Assembly (NCBI GenBank): GCA_027484025.1
Contig: JAIXTI010000148.1
Coordinates: 1 to 61,734, forward strand
Source of the DNA: a bacterium
Lineage (GTDB): Bacteria; Gemmatimonadota; Gemmatimonadetes; Gemmatimonadales; Gemmatimonadaceae
Direction of reading: 5' to 3'
DNA length: 61,734 nt
Part shown: piece by piece, positions 43,201 through 50,412 of the stretch
Layout of the letters: the number at the start of each line of letters is the position of its first letter
Numbering within the stretch: the first letter of the stretch is position 1
Notes under the pieces: generated by a model
What the model was told of the DNA's origin: nothing
The model's input: the letters and a program-made list of their open reading frames with translations, nothing else
Databases searched by the model: none
Translations under genes and position numbers: made by a program

Positions 43201-44309
43201 GACACCATCTCGCGATCGTAGCTCCCCACCACGCGCTCGATGTCGAGCGACAGGGCGTTGTCCACCCCACCGATCTCGGCGAGAAGCGGCACATCGAGCA
43301 GGACCTCGGGCTGCACCGCACCGGCACCCGCTGGCGATGCGGCGCACCCCCGTTCCCAGAGGCGTCGGAGCAGATGCTGCGTGTACGGCAGCACCTCGCT
43401 GTACGAATCGGCGCCGCGCGCATGGGCGAAGGCGAGCAGCTGTTGCACCAGCGCTGGCGCCACGCGGCCACCCAGGCGTATCGCGGGCTGCTCGATCGCC
43501 TCCGTGAGCTGCGCCGGAGACAATCGCGGCACCAGATACCCGTGAGCATTCACCAACTCGGCCAGCCCCGCATACTGCGCGCACGCCGCGAGTGTTTCGG
43601 CGTGCAGCGTGAGCACGACATGGATGGGTAGCGACGGGTCGCTCGCCGCGCCTTGCAACAGCGCCACGTACGCAGCCGATTCGGCCTCGCGGGCGCTCCG
43701 TTCGGCGGCCAGCTGCTGCTGCACCGCCAACTCGATGTCCCCATCGTCGGGAGGCAGGCGGGTAGGTCGCTGATTTTCAAAGAGCGCGTGGAACTGATCG
43801 GCGACGAGGAGGACCGGCCGCTGACGTCCGGTGCTGGTGATCGCGCGTGCGGTGTACCACTCGCGTAGCGCGGTCAGCCCCTCGGCGCGCAGTCGTGCCG
43901 CAAACTGCGCCACCCCATCACGCGGGACCGCACGCGCCGGCGTGTCACTGGCCACGCCAGTGGTCGCGAGCAGCGCGTGGGCGAAGTTGTCGAACGGCGC
44001 ATCGCCGGGACGGGTGACGACGCGGACCCATTCGTCCTGCCCCTGCGCCACGGCGTCGGCATTGAGCGCGGGAATGAGGCCTGCCAATACCAGCGACGAC
44101 GTGCCGGCGCCGCGACTGCCGATGACCGGCAGACAGCGTGTGCTCCGCAATCGCTCGACCAGAGCGATCGACTGCTCGCGACGACCAAAGAACAGGGGTG
44201 CGTCGGCCGTCTCGAACGGCCGGAAGCCAACGTATGGAAGAGCGCGCTCGGTCACGCTGAATACTCGCCGGCCCTTCCAGACCGGGCAAGAGCGCATCGA
44301 ACACTGCAC
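40230..44309 (-). CDS. nSTAND-like NTPase-fold/beta-propeller protein with degraded nucleotide site
   Basis: A 1359-residue protein. Residues 25-400 follow the nSTAND1 pattern: LPYVGFRPFETADAPLFFGR, PVIGSRGAGTSSLVLAGLIP, LLVADQFHALFEN and VEQPAIRLGG-type wording (TEAIEQPAIRLGGRV). The Walker A position has Thr70 where Lys is expected, and the Walker B region reads DQFHALF instead of DQFEELF (Asp171 kept). A membrane helix is at about 557-577. From about 640 to 1330 are WD40-like/beta-propeller blades (VHLWELWWD, LRVWQPAPW, VYASSGENAAV). It starts near 44309; GTG 44255 is an alternative. It is divergent from the cbb3 operon. Confidence 0.8.
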   Translation of the reverse strand: MQCSMRSCPVWKGRRVFSVTERALPYVGFRPFETADAPLFFGRREQSIALVERLRSTRCLPVIGSRGAGTSSLVLAGLIPALNADAVAQGQDEWVRVVTRPGDAPFDNFAHALLATTGVASDTPARAVPRDGVAQFAARLRAEGLTALREWYTARAITSTGRQRPVLLVADQFHALFENQRPTRLPPDDGDIELAVQQQLAAERSAREAESAAYVALLQGAASDPSLPIHVVLTLHAETLAACAQYAGLAELVNAHGYLVPRLSPAQLTEAIEQPAIRLGGRVAPALVQQLLAFAHARGADSYSEVLPYTQHLLRRLWERGCAASPAGAGAVQPEVLLDVPLLAEIGGVDNALSLDIERVVGSYDREMVSRVFKRLTQVTASGHRAPRAARWLELRAVAAGKQPDAQARLAALLDALTGDDAQVLRRADDAQPDNPRYLLANDCLIRQWLALRTWMDEERALGDWYYALADRASRHARGADVELLTRPAWQLAQQRLNGPASEAWVSGRYDDSAAPLRLVHHFVQVSRDARVRRNTTRVAVAALLVAALVAVRITVGMSDSTVRKQQLEAVLSTSLQRFAATDPTYGQLLAGFLGVELSEDSLRASVHRLEERPAALLEVPQVCAVAILDSAHVVTAFMSGEVTVSSLRAPQRAVAVVPRSANAPAVEFVYRARNGALLLIDTTGTLEAYTLSSPTATASRTTRQPLRSRVLHAARSADSSTIVMHTSDGRLLRWRADAPDRVDVLVDTEQVTAFAFSPRDADRLVYASSGENAAVVVVTSLQATPQFTRVGGLSSRVVQHVALAADGRVIALAGDDLLELRSGADPRIVAAFHGTTLSATNDSAATVVAGTVDGHVELLRAGQVSSPMRLADHADFVSAIETGNAGYALSTAADHAMLYTSLADPSEQYALDGHRGVVRAGHTASGYGLLATIDDDHRLRVWQPAPWRRRYLLNATRSSSPAWFISRFGDRVVTTQHDSLVVEQDGRVRMVAALPGPSTRVLALSPAGTTAILGADDGSRWWWHERAGSAMASADTLTALRPAFGALGMDFSTDGAILMSVHADSTVSILDGNSGASRTAKAWGAVRVPTAPRLDSAGAQVAYVDSTGVQVRTVATARLVRRFPRRVNANTVYHALFPSGKRVLWVDDDGRVFVRDLASTRDTLVTRAAFTGAPRTTIASFATRRDEYVFAYVTDRGGLFLLEVLPTSMRQVALPMRLSSKDAVRHVAFDSSGLRIVATTEFGSVHLWELWWDSSAEMMRARPVMQREHAPRVRRSSAVQLAASVFSEDGTRLHSVMALPGELSRQRTWELDANLIRRRADSWKTRCVDFRSLFREASREFERESASCVFNPAAARRP

Positions 44310-44381
44310 GATCCCGATTCCACTGGAACCATTGCCACGAGTGTAGCGTCCATACTTTTAGCTTTTCTCCGTGGGTGAATC
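44310..44381. promoter_or_regulatory. Divergent promoter region between nSTAND-like gene and cbb3 operon
   Basis: The 72-bp region holds ttgcca (44332-44337) and tacttt (44353-44358), a weak sigma-70-like pair with 15-bp spacing. A T-rich stretch (cttttagcttttct) precedes the ATG. No FNR-type ttgat/atcaa dyad is visible, so oxygen control through FNR is not supported. Confidence 0.3.
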
Positions 44382-46061
44382 ATGAGTATGTGGGCAGGGC
44401 TGCTGGCCGTGACGTTCCTCGTCTCATGTGCCGCGCTGTTCGTGTTTATCTGGTCGATGTCGCAGGGGTTGTTCGGTCCCGAGGACCGTGCCAGCCGCGT
44501 GATTTTCGGCAGTCGTGAAGTCGGTCTGATCGAGGAGCCCGCGGCCGCGTCGGTGCAGCAGCAGGACGAGCTGCAGGACACGATGACCCGCACGGGGCAC
44601 ACCGGGGAGTTTGCCGTGCTCACCCCCGAGGAAGCCGACGAGCGCGCCACGCAAGACGAGTCGGGACGCTGGCCCGTGCTCCTCAGCATCGGCTTCGCCG
44701 CGCTGTGGCTGGTCGTGGCGTCGATCTTCGGACTGGTTGCCAGCATCAAGCTGCATTTCCCGGATTGGCTCGTGAACGAGGCGTGGCTCACCTTCGGGCG
44801 CATTCGCCCGGCGCATCTCAATGCCGTGGCCTACGGGTGGTGCAGCCTGGCGGCCTTCGGCGTCGCGCTCTGGCTCATGCCGCGCCTGCTGCGCACCCCG
44901 CTGGTGGGTGGACGGACCGCCGCGCTGGGCGCCACCCTCTGGGGCCTTGGGGTCACCGCCGGCCTCGTCGCCGTCCTCACGGGCCACAGCACGGGGCTCG
45001 AGTGGCTCGAGTTCCCGTGGTTCTGCGACGTGCCGCTGGTCATCGGCGGCACACTCATGGGTGTCGCGCTGTTGCGCACGCTGCGGCGTCGTACCGTCGA
45101 CCATTTGTACGTGTCGGTGTGGTACATCGCCGCCGGACTGGTGTGGCTCCCCATTCTCATCACCGTCGCGAACTGGCCGGGCCTTCACCATGGCGTGCAG
45201 CAGGCGGCGATGAACTGGTGGTACGGCCACAACGTGCTGGGGCTCTGGTTCACGCCCATCGGCCTGGCCGCCATTTACTACTTCATTCCCAAAGTCCTCG
45301 GCAAGCCGATTCACTCGTACAACCTGTCGCTCATCGGCTTCTGGAGTCTGGCCTTCTTCTACAGCCAGGTGGGCGGACACCATCTCATTGGCGGTCCTGT
45401 GCCGGGATGGGTGATTTCGCTGTCGATTGTGCAGAGCATGATGATGGTCATTCCCGTGCTGGCCGTCGCCATCAATCAGCACCGCACGTCCTGGAAGCAC
45501 CTGGGCGCGCTACGCTATTCGCCTACGCTGCGCTTCATCGTGGTGGGCGGCATGATGTACACGCTGGCCTCCATTCAAGGCTCGATCGAGTCACTGCGCA
45601 CCGTCAACACGATCACGCATTTCACGCACTATACCGTGGCCCATGCACACCTCGGGCTGTACGGGTTCTTCTCGATGGTGATGTTCGGCGCGATCTACTT
45701 CATCCTGCCGCGCGTGCTCGACTGGGAGTGGCCGTCGACGACACTCATTCGTGCCCACTTCTGGCTGGTCATCGTGGGCTTCGCGATCTACTTCGTCGGC
45801 CTGTCCATTGGCGGGTGGCTGCAGGGCCTCGCCATGCTCGACGGCAGCAAGCCGTTCATGGACAGCGTCACCATCACCAAACCGTATCTGCTCGTACGCT
45901 CCATTGGCGGTGCCCTCATGACGCTGGGACACCTGGTCTTTGCCGTGCACGTCGGCCTCATGCTGCTGCGCCGTGGTGAGGCGCGCCGCGGACCGACGCT
46001 GCTGCGCCGGCAGAGCATGAACACGCCCATGTCGTCACCCGTGCAGGGGGCGAGAGCATGA
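44382..46061 (+). CDS. ccoN: Cytochrome cbb3 oxidase subunit I with N-terminal CcoS-like segment
   Basis: A 559-residue membrane protein. Residues 1-50 look like CcoS, the small cbb3 maturation protein: a single helix followed by FVFIWSMSQGLFGPEDRASR and VIF. After a linker (about 50-95), CcoN follows: RPAHLNAVAYGW, the Cu-B region NWWYGHNVLGLWFTPIGL, AIYYFIPKVL, GGHHLIGGPVP, and the haem ligands in HYTVAHAHLGLYGF. This is the catalytic subunit, reducing O2 to water with high affinity. The last four bases overlap ccoO (ATGA). The fused CcoS is unusual. Confidence 0.93.
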   Translation: MSMWAGLLAVTFLVSCAALFVFIWSMSQGLFGPEDRASRVIFGSREVGLIEEPAAASVQQQDELQDTMTRTGHTGEFAVLTPEEADERATQDESGRWPVLLSIGFAALWLVVASIFGLVASIKLHFPDWLVNEAWLTFGRIRPAHLNAVAYGWCSLAAFGVALWLMPRLLRTPLVGGRTAALGATLWGLGVTAGLVAVLTGHSTGLEWLEFPWFCDVPLVIGGTLMGVALLRTLRRRTVDHLYVSVWYIAAGLVWLPILITVANWPGLHHGVQQAAMNWWYGHNVLGLWFTPIGLAAIYYFIPKVLGKPIHSYNLSLIGFWSLAFFYSQVGGHHLIGGPVPGWVISLSIVQSMMMVIPVLAVAINQHRTSWKHLGALRYSPTLRFIVVGGMMYTLASIQGSIESLRTVNTITHFTHYTVAHAHLGLYGFFSMVMFGAIYFILPRVLDWEWPSTTLIRAHFWLVIVGFAIYFVGLSIGGWLQGLAMLDGSKPFMDSVTITKPYLLVRSIGGALMTLGHLVFAVHVGLMLLRRGEARRGPTLLRRQSMNTPMSSPVQGARA

Positions 46062-46711
46062 GTACACCGCAGAAGGAACCGGGCACGCCCCCCGCCGGTG
46101 GCGCGCACGGCAACGTCGACGTCACGCGCCTCATCATTGGTGCGGTCGTCATCGTGGTCGTCTCGATGATCGCGCTCGTCGCCTTGCCATATGTCCTCAC
46201 CAAGCCCGGCGCGGTCACGCCGTTTCCGCGCCCGTACACTGCGCAGCAGATCGCGGGGCGCCAGGTGTACATCGCCAATGGGTGCATTTACTGCCACTCG
46301 CAGCAGCCGCGCGATCCCGGTATTGCGCCCGACATGCAGCGCGGATGGGGGCGTCCGTCGGTGCCCAACGACTATCGCTACGACACGCCGCACCTGCTCG
46401 GCACCATGCGCACAGGGCCCGATCTGTTCAACATTGCCGTGCGCCAGCCGAGTGCCGATTGGCACCTGGGGCATTTGTATCAGCCGCGCGCATATCTACC
46501 GGGGTCGATCATGCCGGCGTACCCGTTCCTCTTCGAGCAGCGGCGTGGTCCGGCGCAGCCCGGTGAACGCGTGGTGGCATTACCGCCGGGCATTGTCGCA
46601 CCGGGTGTTCGCGTCGTTGCGACCGAAGACGCCGTGAACCTCGTCGCGTATCTGTTGTCGCTCGACCACAGCTATCCGGCACGACAGGTGGCGAAGGAGC
46701 AAACGCCATGA
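46058..46711 (+). CDS. ccoO: cbb3 oxidase mono-haem cytochrome c subunit
   Basis: A 217-residue protein with an N-terminal membrane anchor (about 24-48, LIIGAVVIVVVSMIALVALP). The CcoO signature YIANGCIYCHSQQPRDPG carries the single CxxCH haem site, followed by GWGRPSVPNDYRYDTPHLLG and MRTGPDLFNI, then GSIMPAYPFLF with the likely axial Met. It passes electrons from CcoP to CcoN. It overlaps ccoN and ccoP-like genes by 4 bases each. Confidence 0.94.
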   Translation: MSTPQKEPGTPPAGGAHGNVDVTRLIIGAVVIVVVSMIALVALPYVLTKPGAVTPFPRPYTAQQIAGRQVYIANGCIYCHSQQPRDPGIAPDMQRGWGRPSVPNDYRYDTPHLLGTMRTGPDLFNIAVRQPSADWHLGHLYQPRAYLPGSIMPAYPFLFEQRRGPAQPGERVVALPPGIVAPGVRVVATEDAVNLVAYLLSLDHSYPARQVAKEQTP

Positions 46712-47292
46712 CGCCGGACCGCAAAAACCTGCCGCCACGACAGCGCGAGTTCGAAGATCCCAATGAGCGGGTGCGGCCACTGCCGCGCATACTCATCGCC
46801 GTCATTGTTGTCATGCTGGCGTGGTCCGGGTGGTATCTCGCCACCAGCACGCCACAGATGGACGCCACCCTCGGTGATGGACGCACCGCCGCGGGCTTTG
46901 CCGCACCGAAGGCCGGGGCGCTCGATGGCGGGCAGGTCTATGCGGGTAAGTGCGCGGGTTGTCATCAGGCCACGGGCGCGGGCGTCACGGGCGTGTTTCC
47001 GCCACTCGCCAACTCGCCTTGGGTGACGGGGAGCGAGACGCGGCTCGTACAAATTCTGCTGCATGGCATTCAAGGGCCCATCGAGGTCCTCGGCGCGACC
47101 TACAATGGCCTGATGCCCGCGTGGAAGTCGCTCTCCGACGAGGAAATCGCGGCCGTCGCCACGTACGTGCGCAGCGGCTTTGGCAACAGTGCCTCGCCGG
47201 TCTCGGCCGCAACGGTGGCGGCCGAGCGCGCACGCACGAGCACGCGCAGTACGTCATGGGAAGGTGGCGCGGCGCTCGATTCCGTGCCGTGA
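46708..47292 (+). CDS. CcoP-like mono-haem cytochrome c
   Basis: A 194-residue membrane-anchored cytochrome in the ccoP position. The N-terminus has a DPNERVRPLPRILI segment and a helix (LIAVIVVMLAWSGWYLAT); one haem site CAGCH is in GKCAGCHQATGAG. NGLMPAWKSLSDEEIAAVATYVRSGFGN is the usual cytochrome c C-terminal motif with the axial Met. Canonical CcoP has two haem sites; only one is seen here. The tail (SPVSAATVAAERARTSTRS) is low-complexity. It overlaps ccoO and the SCO gene by 4 bases. Confidence 0.85.
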   Translation: MTPDRKNLPPRQREFEDPNERVRPLPRILIAVIVVMLAWSGWYLATSTPQMDATLGDGRTAAGFAAPKAGALDGGQVYAGKCAGCHQATGAGVTGVFPPLANSPWVTGSETRLVQILLHGIQGPIEVLGATYNGLMPAWKSLSDEEIAAVATYVRSGFGNSASPVSAATVAAERARTSTRSTSWEGGAALDSVP

Positions 47293-47915
47293 CCACCGCG
47301 CCGCACTGGCAACGCCGCATGGCATCGCTGGTGCTGCTCGGCGTTGGCCTTGCGGCACCGTTGGGCGCCTCGCAATGGCTCGCCGCCTTCACGAGCGATA
47401 CGGCGCGTGCCCTGGCAGTCACGGCGAATCCGCCACTGGTGCCGAAGGTGACGCTGCTCGACGCCGACAGTGTGCCGCAGCCGCTTACAGGCGACGGACG
47501 CGCCGTGATCGTGGATTTCATCGCGACGCGCTGCCATACGCTGTGCGCGACGCAAAACGGGATCTACCAGCAGCTCCAGCGTGACATCCGTGCACGCGGC
47601 CTCGCCTCGCACGTACGTCTGGTGACCATTTCGTTCGACCCGGCGTGGGATACGCCGCGGGTGCTGCGCTACTTCGCCCTGGCCCAGCACACCGACCAGT
47701 CGGTGTGGACGGTGCTCACGCCGCGCGACAGCACCGCGCTGATGCCATTGCTGCGGACCTTCGGCATTCGGGTCATTCGCGACGGCACGGAGTTCGTGCA
47801 CAACACCGCCTTGCACATCGTCGCTCCCACGGGGCGCCTGGTGGGGATCGTGCCGATCACCGACGTCGAAGACGCGCTCTCGTTGGCGGCGACGCAGACG
47901 GGCCACACTCCGTGA
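47289..47915 (+). CDS. SCO1/SenC-family copper chaperone
   Basis: A 208-residue exported protein starting at GTG 47289 inside the stop of the preceding gene (GTGA). The N-terminal helix (about 10-30) is a membrane anchor. The SCO core has VIVDFIATRCHTLC with the copper-binding Cys82/Cys86, VTISFDPAWDTPRVLRYF and the conserved histidine region EFVHNTALHIVAPTGRLVG. It delivers copper to the oxidase. The operon position directly after the oxidase subunits supports Cu-B assembly of this cbb3 enzyme. Confidence 0.92.
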   Translation: MTTAPHWQRRMASLVLLGVGLAAPLGASQWLAAFTSDTARALAVTANPPLVPKVTLLDADSVPQPLTGDGRAVIVDFIATRCHTLCATQNGIYQQLQRDIRARGLASHVRLVTISFDPAWDTPRVLRYFALAQHTDQSVWTVLTPRDSTALMPLLRTFGIRVIRDGTEFVHNTALHIVAPTGRLVGIVPITDVEDALSLAATQTGHTP

Positions 47916-48454
47916 ATGCAACACGCGCCGGACTGCTGGTCGTCGCGGTAGCATTGGTGGCCGGCGACTGGCTCATGTCGCGGATGATGTTACACATGTT
48001 CGTTCAGCTGCCGTTGCTCTTTACCGGCGGAGTGCTGCTGGCATTATCGCGCGAAACGCCGTGGGCGCGATGGAACGTGCCCGTGTTGCCCGCAGCCGTG
48101 TTCGTGACGGGACTGGTGATGACGTGGATGATCCCGCGCGCACTCGACGGGGCCATCGAGTCTCCGGCCGTGAACGCCGCCAAAGTGATTTCGCTACTCT
48201 TGGCCGGCGCGGTGGGGGCACGAGCATGGGCGAGCGCGTCGGCGCTCGTCCGCACCTTTGTGGCGGGGAACAGCGTCTGGATGATGGCGACGGTGGGCCT
48301 GCTGTATCTGGACGCGCCCGCGCGCCTGTGCACCAGCTACGCGCGCAGCGAACAACAGCAGGTGGGGATCGCCCTCATTGGGCTCACCGTGCTCGCGACG
48401 GCACTTGGTCTGTGGCGACTGTCGACACGTGGTACTACCGGACGTTCGGCGTAA
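47912..48454 (+). CDS. cbb3-operon membrane protein of unknown function
   Basis: A 180-residue protein with five or six membrane helices, starting at GTG 47912 over the SCO gene's TGA. It has LHMFVQLPLLFTGGVLLAL, TWMIPRALDGAIESPAVN, a SFVAGN-like segment (RTFVAGNSVWMMATVGLLYL) and APARLCTSYARSEQQQVG. The HM/RALD pattern faintly recalls CtaG-type assembly factors. Being the last gene of a tightly overlapped operon, it probably supports oxidase assembly. It overlaps the converging ATL gene by 20 bases. Confidence 0.75.
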   Translation: MNATRAGLLVVAVALVAGDWLMSRMMLHMFVQLPLLFTGGVLLALSRETPWARWNVPVLPAAVFVTGLVMTWMIPRALDGAIESPAVNAAKVISLLLAGAVGARAWASASALVRTFVAGNSVWMMATVGLLYLDAPARLCTSYARSEQQQVGIALIGLTVLATALGLWRLSTRGTTGRSA

Positions 48455-48890
48455 CGCCCGTCGACGCGGTCGTGATTTCGAAGAATCGCGCGTCGAAGTC
48501 CCCAATCCGTCCGCGAAAATCCACCGCGACGCCTTCGGCCATCAGATTCTGCACCTGCGTACGTCCGTTGGCGTCGAGGAACGGTCGTCCAATGGCGCCG
48601 CGGTGTGCGAGCACCCGGTGCCAGGGCACCGACGGTTGCCACGAGACATGCGGCGGCGAATTGCTTGGCCGCTCCGGTGCCAGCACGTGAGTATCCGGAC
48701 GTCTCGCCAGCAGATACGTGACGTGATGCGCCGGCACCAGCAGAAAGTGGCTGATGGCCTCCACCGTCGTGACGCGCCCGTAGGGGACTGCACAGACCAC
48801 ACGGACGATGTGCTCGTTGATGCGCGTGTACTCCGCCTTCAGCGCGCACGCGTCCTGAAAGATCGTGTGAATCTCAGCGCTGTCGTGCAT
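48435..48890 (-). CDS. Alkyltransferase-like (ATL) DNA-damage recognition protein
   Basis: A 151-residue protein of the MGMT/Ogt DNA-binding fold: VVCAVPYGRVTTVEAISHF is the helix-turn-helix region and WQPSVPWHRVLAHRGAIG holds the active-site position. The usual PCHRV is PWHRV here, with Trp90 replacing the alkyl-accepting cysteine. That is the hallmark of ATL proteins, which bind O6-alkylguanine and hand it to nucleotide-excision repair without transferring the alkyl group. Start ATG 48890 overlaps the Skp-like gene's end by 17 bases. Confidence 0.85.
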   Translation of the reverse strand: MHDSAEIHTIFQDACALKAEYTRINEHIVRVVCAVPYGRVTTVEAISHFLLVPAHHVTYLLARRPDTHVLAPERPSNSPPHVSWQPSVPWHRVLAHRGAIGRPFLDANGRTQVQNLMAEGVAVDFRGRIGDFDARFFEITTASTGVTPNVR

Positions 48891-49467
48891 CGGCGACCGG
48901 CTTCCGCAGTTCACGCAACACGAGACTGGTCAGATTGATGGACGGACTCGCTTCGAGCATCAGTCCTTCACTCGCCAGATCGATGAGCAAGTCGTATCCC
49001 TCTTTTTCGCGCACGGCCCGCACCGCCATCCGGAGGCGATCCACCATGGGCTGGCGGAGCGTGATATACGCGCGCTGCACGTCCTGATCGAGACGGGCGA
49101 CCGTTTCCTCCACGAGCAGTTCACGCGCGCGCAGGTTGAGTGTGACCGCTTCGCGTTCTCGCATGGACATCGTCTGCTCGAACTTGGCGAGTTCGTCTAC
49201 CGCGGCGCGAAGGGAATCTTTGGCGGCTTCCAGTTTGACACGCGCCTGGGCCTGCGCCAGCGCCAACTCCGACTCCGCGCGGCTGCGTTCGGGCATGGAG
49301 TCGAGCACGACGCGTGAATCGAACACGGCAATGCGGGTCGGGCGCAGCCCCGCGCGCGCGTCTGCCTGTTTCCCCGATGATGGGGGCGCGCCTTGTGCCG
49401 ACGCCGAGGTGGTCAGGACGACCAGCGAGAGCAGGAGTGCCGCGAGGATATTTCGCACGATGTACAC
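48874..49467 (-). CDS. OmpH/Skp-family periplasmic chaperone
   Basis: A 197-residue exported protein with a signal peptide (RNILAALLLSLVVLTTSASAQ). IAVFDSRVVLDSMPERSRAE starts the Skp-like domain, followed by a long helical hairpin (LALAQAQARVKLEAAKDSLR, MSMREREAVTLNLRAREL) and DLLIDLASEGLMLEASPSIN. Family members hold unfolded outer-membrane proteins. It is not next to bamA here; the ATL gene overlaps its 3' end. Confidence 0.87.
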   Translation of the reverse strand: MYIVRNILAALLLSLVVLTTSASAQGAPPSSGKQADARAGLRPTRIAVFDSRVVLDSMPERSRAESELALAQAQARVKLEAAKDSLRAAVDELAKFEQTMSMREREAVTLNLRARELLVEETVARLDQDVQRAYITLRQPMVDRLRMAVRAVREKEGYDLLIDLASEGLMLEASPSINLTSLVLRELRKPVADARQR

Positions 49468-49812
49468 GATTCGAGCCCGGAGAGTGGGCCGCGGATATCA
49501 TGGCGACAATGCACATGAGCCACGGCACACAGGTGCCATGGTCTCGCGCGATACCGCGCGCGGGCATCGCCCGTTGGCGACACCCTTCGCGGTACGCTGA
49601 CAACCGGAGGCAGTGCCTCGTCTTGACGGTCATCAGCCCCGCACCAGGCGGCGCGGGCGGCTACTCCCCATGTTCGTGAAGCGGCCCGCGTTCCGAGCGG
49701 CCGTTTCCCTTTTACAGCATGAACAGGAGTGTAGGGACGAACGGCTGCCGGCCACAAGCATAGCGTCCATCGATCCTTTCGATGTATACGCAAGCTTTTC
49801 TCAATGGAACGG
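49468..49812. other. 345-bp intergenic region without a recognised gene
   Basis: Between the Skp-like gene and the lipoprotein gene, both on the minus strand. I see no credible coding frame, RNA gene or long inverted repeat. It should contain the promoter of the Skp-like gene near 49468. Confidence 0.6.
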
Positions 49813-50376
49813 CTACTTGGGAATCAGCGCCGCCACGCGCTCGAGGAAGAGCGTCTCCACGCGTCCGGTGCTACCGCAGGGCAGCCGGTCGGCGGTCGCG
49901 CCGCCGGCCACGTCGCGCGCGGCCGCGGTGAAGTTCATGCCGACCAGCGTACCGCCTTTCCCGTCATCCTTGTACGACGCCAGCATCGACATGTAGATGC
50001 GATAGCTGGCGGCGTTGGGCCCGGAGATGCCGCTGCCGCACGACACGAGTTCGACCATGGGGCGTCCCATGAACTTGCCGGTACGATAGAAGTCGGTATT
50101 GCCGATTTGACCGGCCGCCGGATTGCTCAGGGAGAGCGGAATGCTGTAGTCGAGAAACGTCTGCTGCACCGCGGTGCGCACCACGGCGACGGGCGCCGGT
50201 ATGGTGCGCAACGATGACCGAGGCGCATCAGTGCGTATCGTCGATACGTTCGGATCGGTGAAGACCGTTTGCTGTGGCTGCGTCGCATCGTCAATGGTCG
50301 CGCCGGCGCTGGCGCACCCGACCACAACGGTTGCGGCCATCAGCCCGATCAGAACTCCCGCGCGCGCATGCGTCAT
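49813..50376 (-). CDS. Hypothetical lipoprotein
   Basis: A 187-residue secreted protein with a signal segment ending VVVGCASAG (lipobox Cys21). The mature part contains SLRTIPAPVAVVRTAVQQTF, DYSIPLSLSNPAAGQIGN and SYRIYMSMLASYKDDGKGG, then a C-terminal DRLPCGSTGRVETLFLERVA. It has two further cysteines that could form a disulfide. No family is recognised with confidence; the layout is typical of outer-membrane lipoproteins. It lies 36 bases downstream of the DinB gene. Confidence 0.75.
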   Translation of the reverse strand: MTHARAGVLIGLMAATVVVGCASAGATIDDATQPQQTVFTDPNVSTIRTDAPRSSLRTIPAPVAVVRTAVQQTFLDYSIPLSLSNPAAGQIGNTDFYRTGKFMGRPMVELVSCGSGISGPNAASYRIYMSMLASYKDDGKGGTLVGMNFTAAARDVAGGATADRLPCGSTGRVETLFLERVAALIPK

Positions 50377-50412
50377 ACGTGGGACCTGTACCCGTGTGAA
50401 TGGCGTGGTGGA

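Noticed and set aside
44424..45500. 358-codon minus-strand frame
   Set aside because: Antisense to ccoN; charged composition with no motifs.
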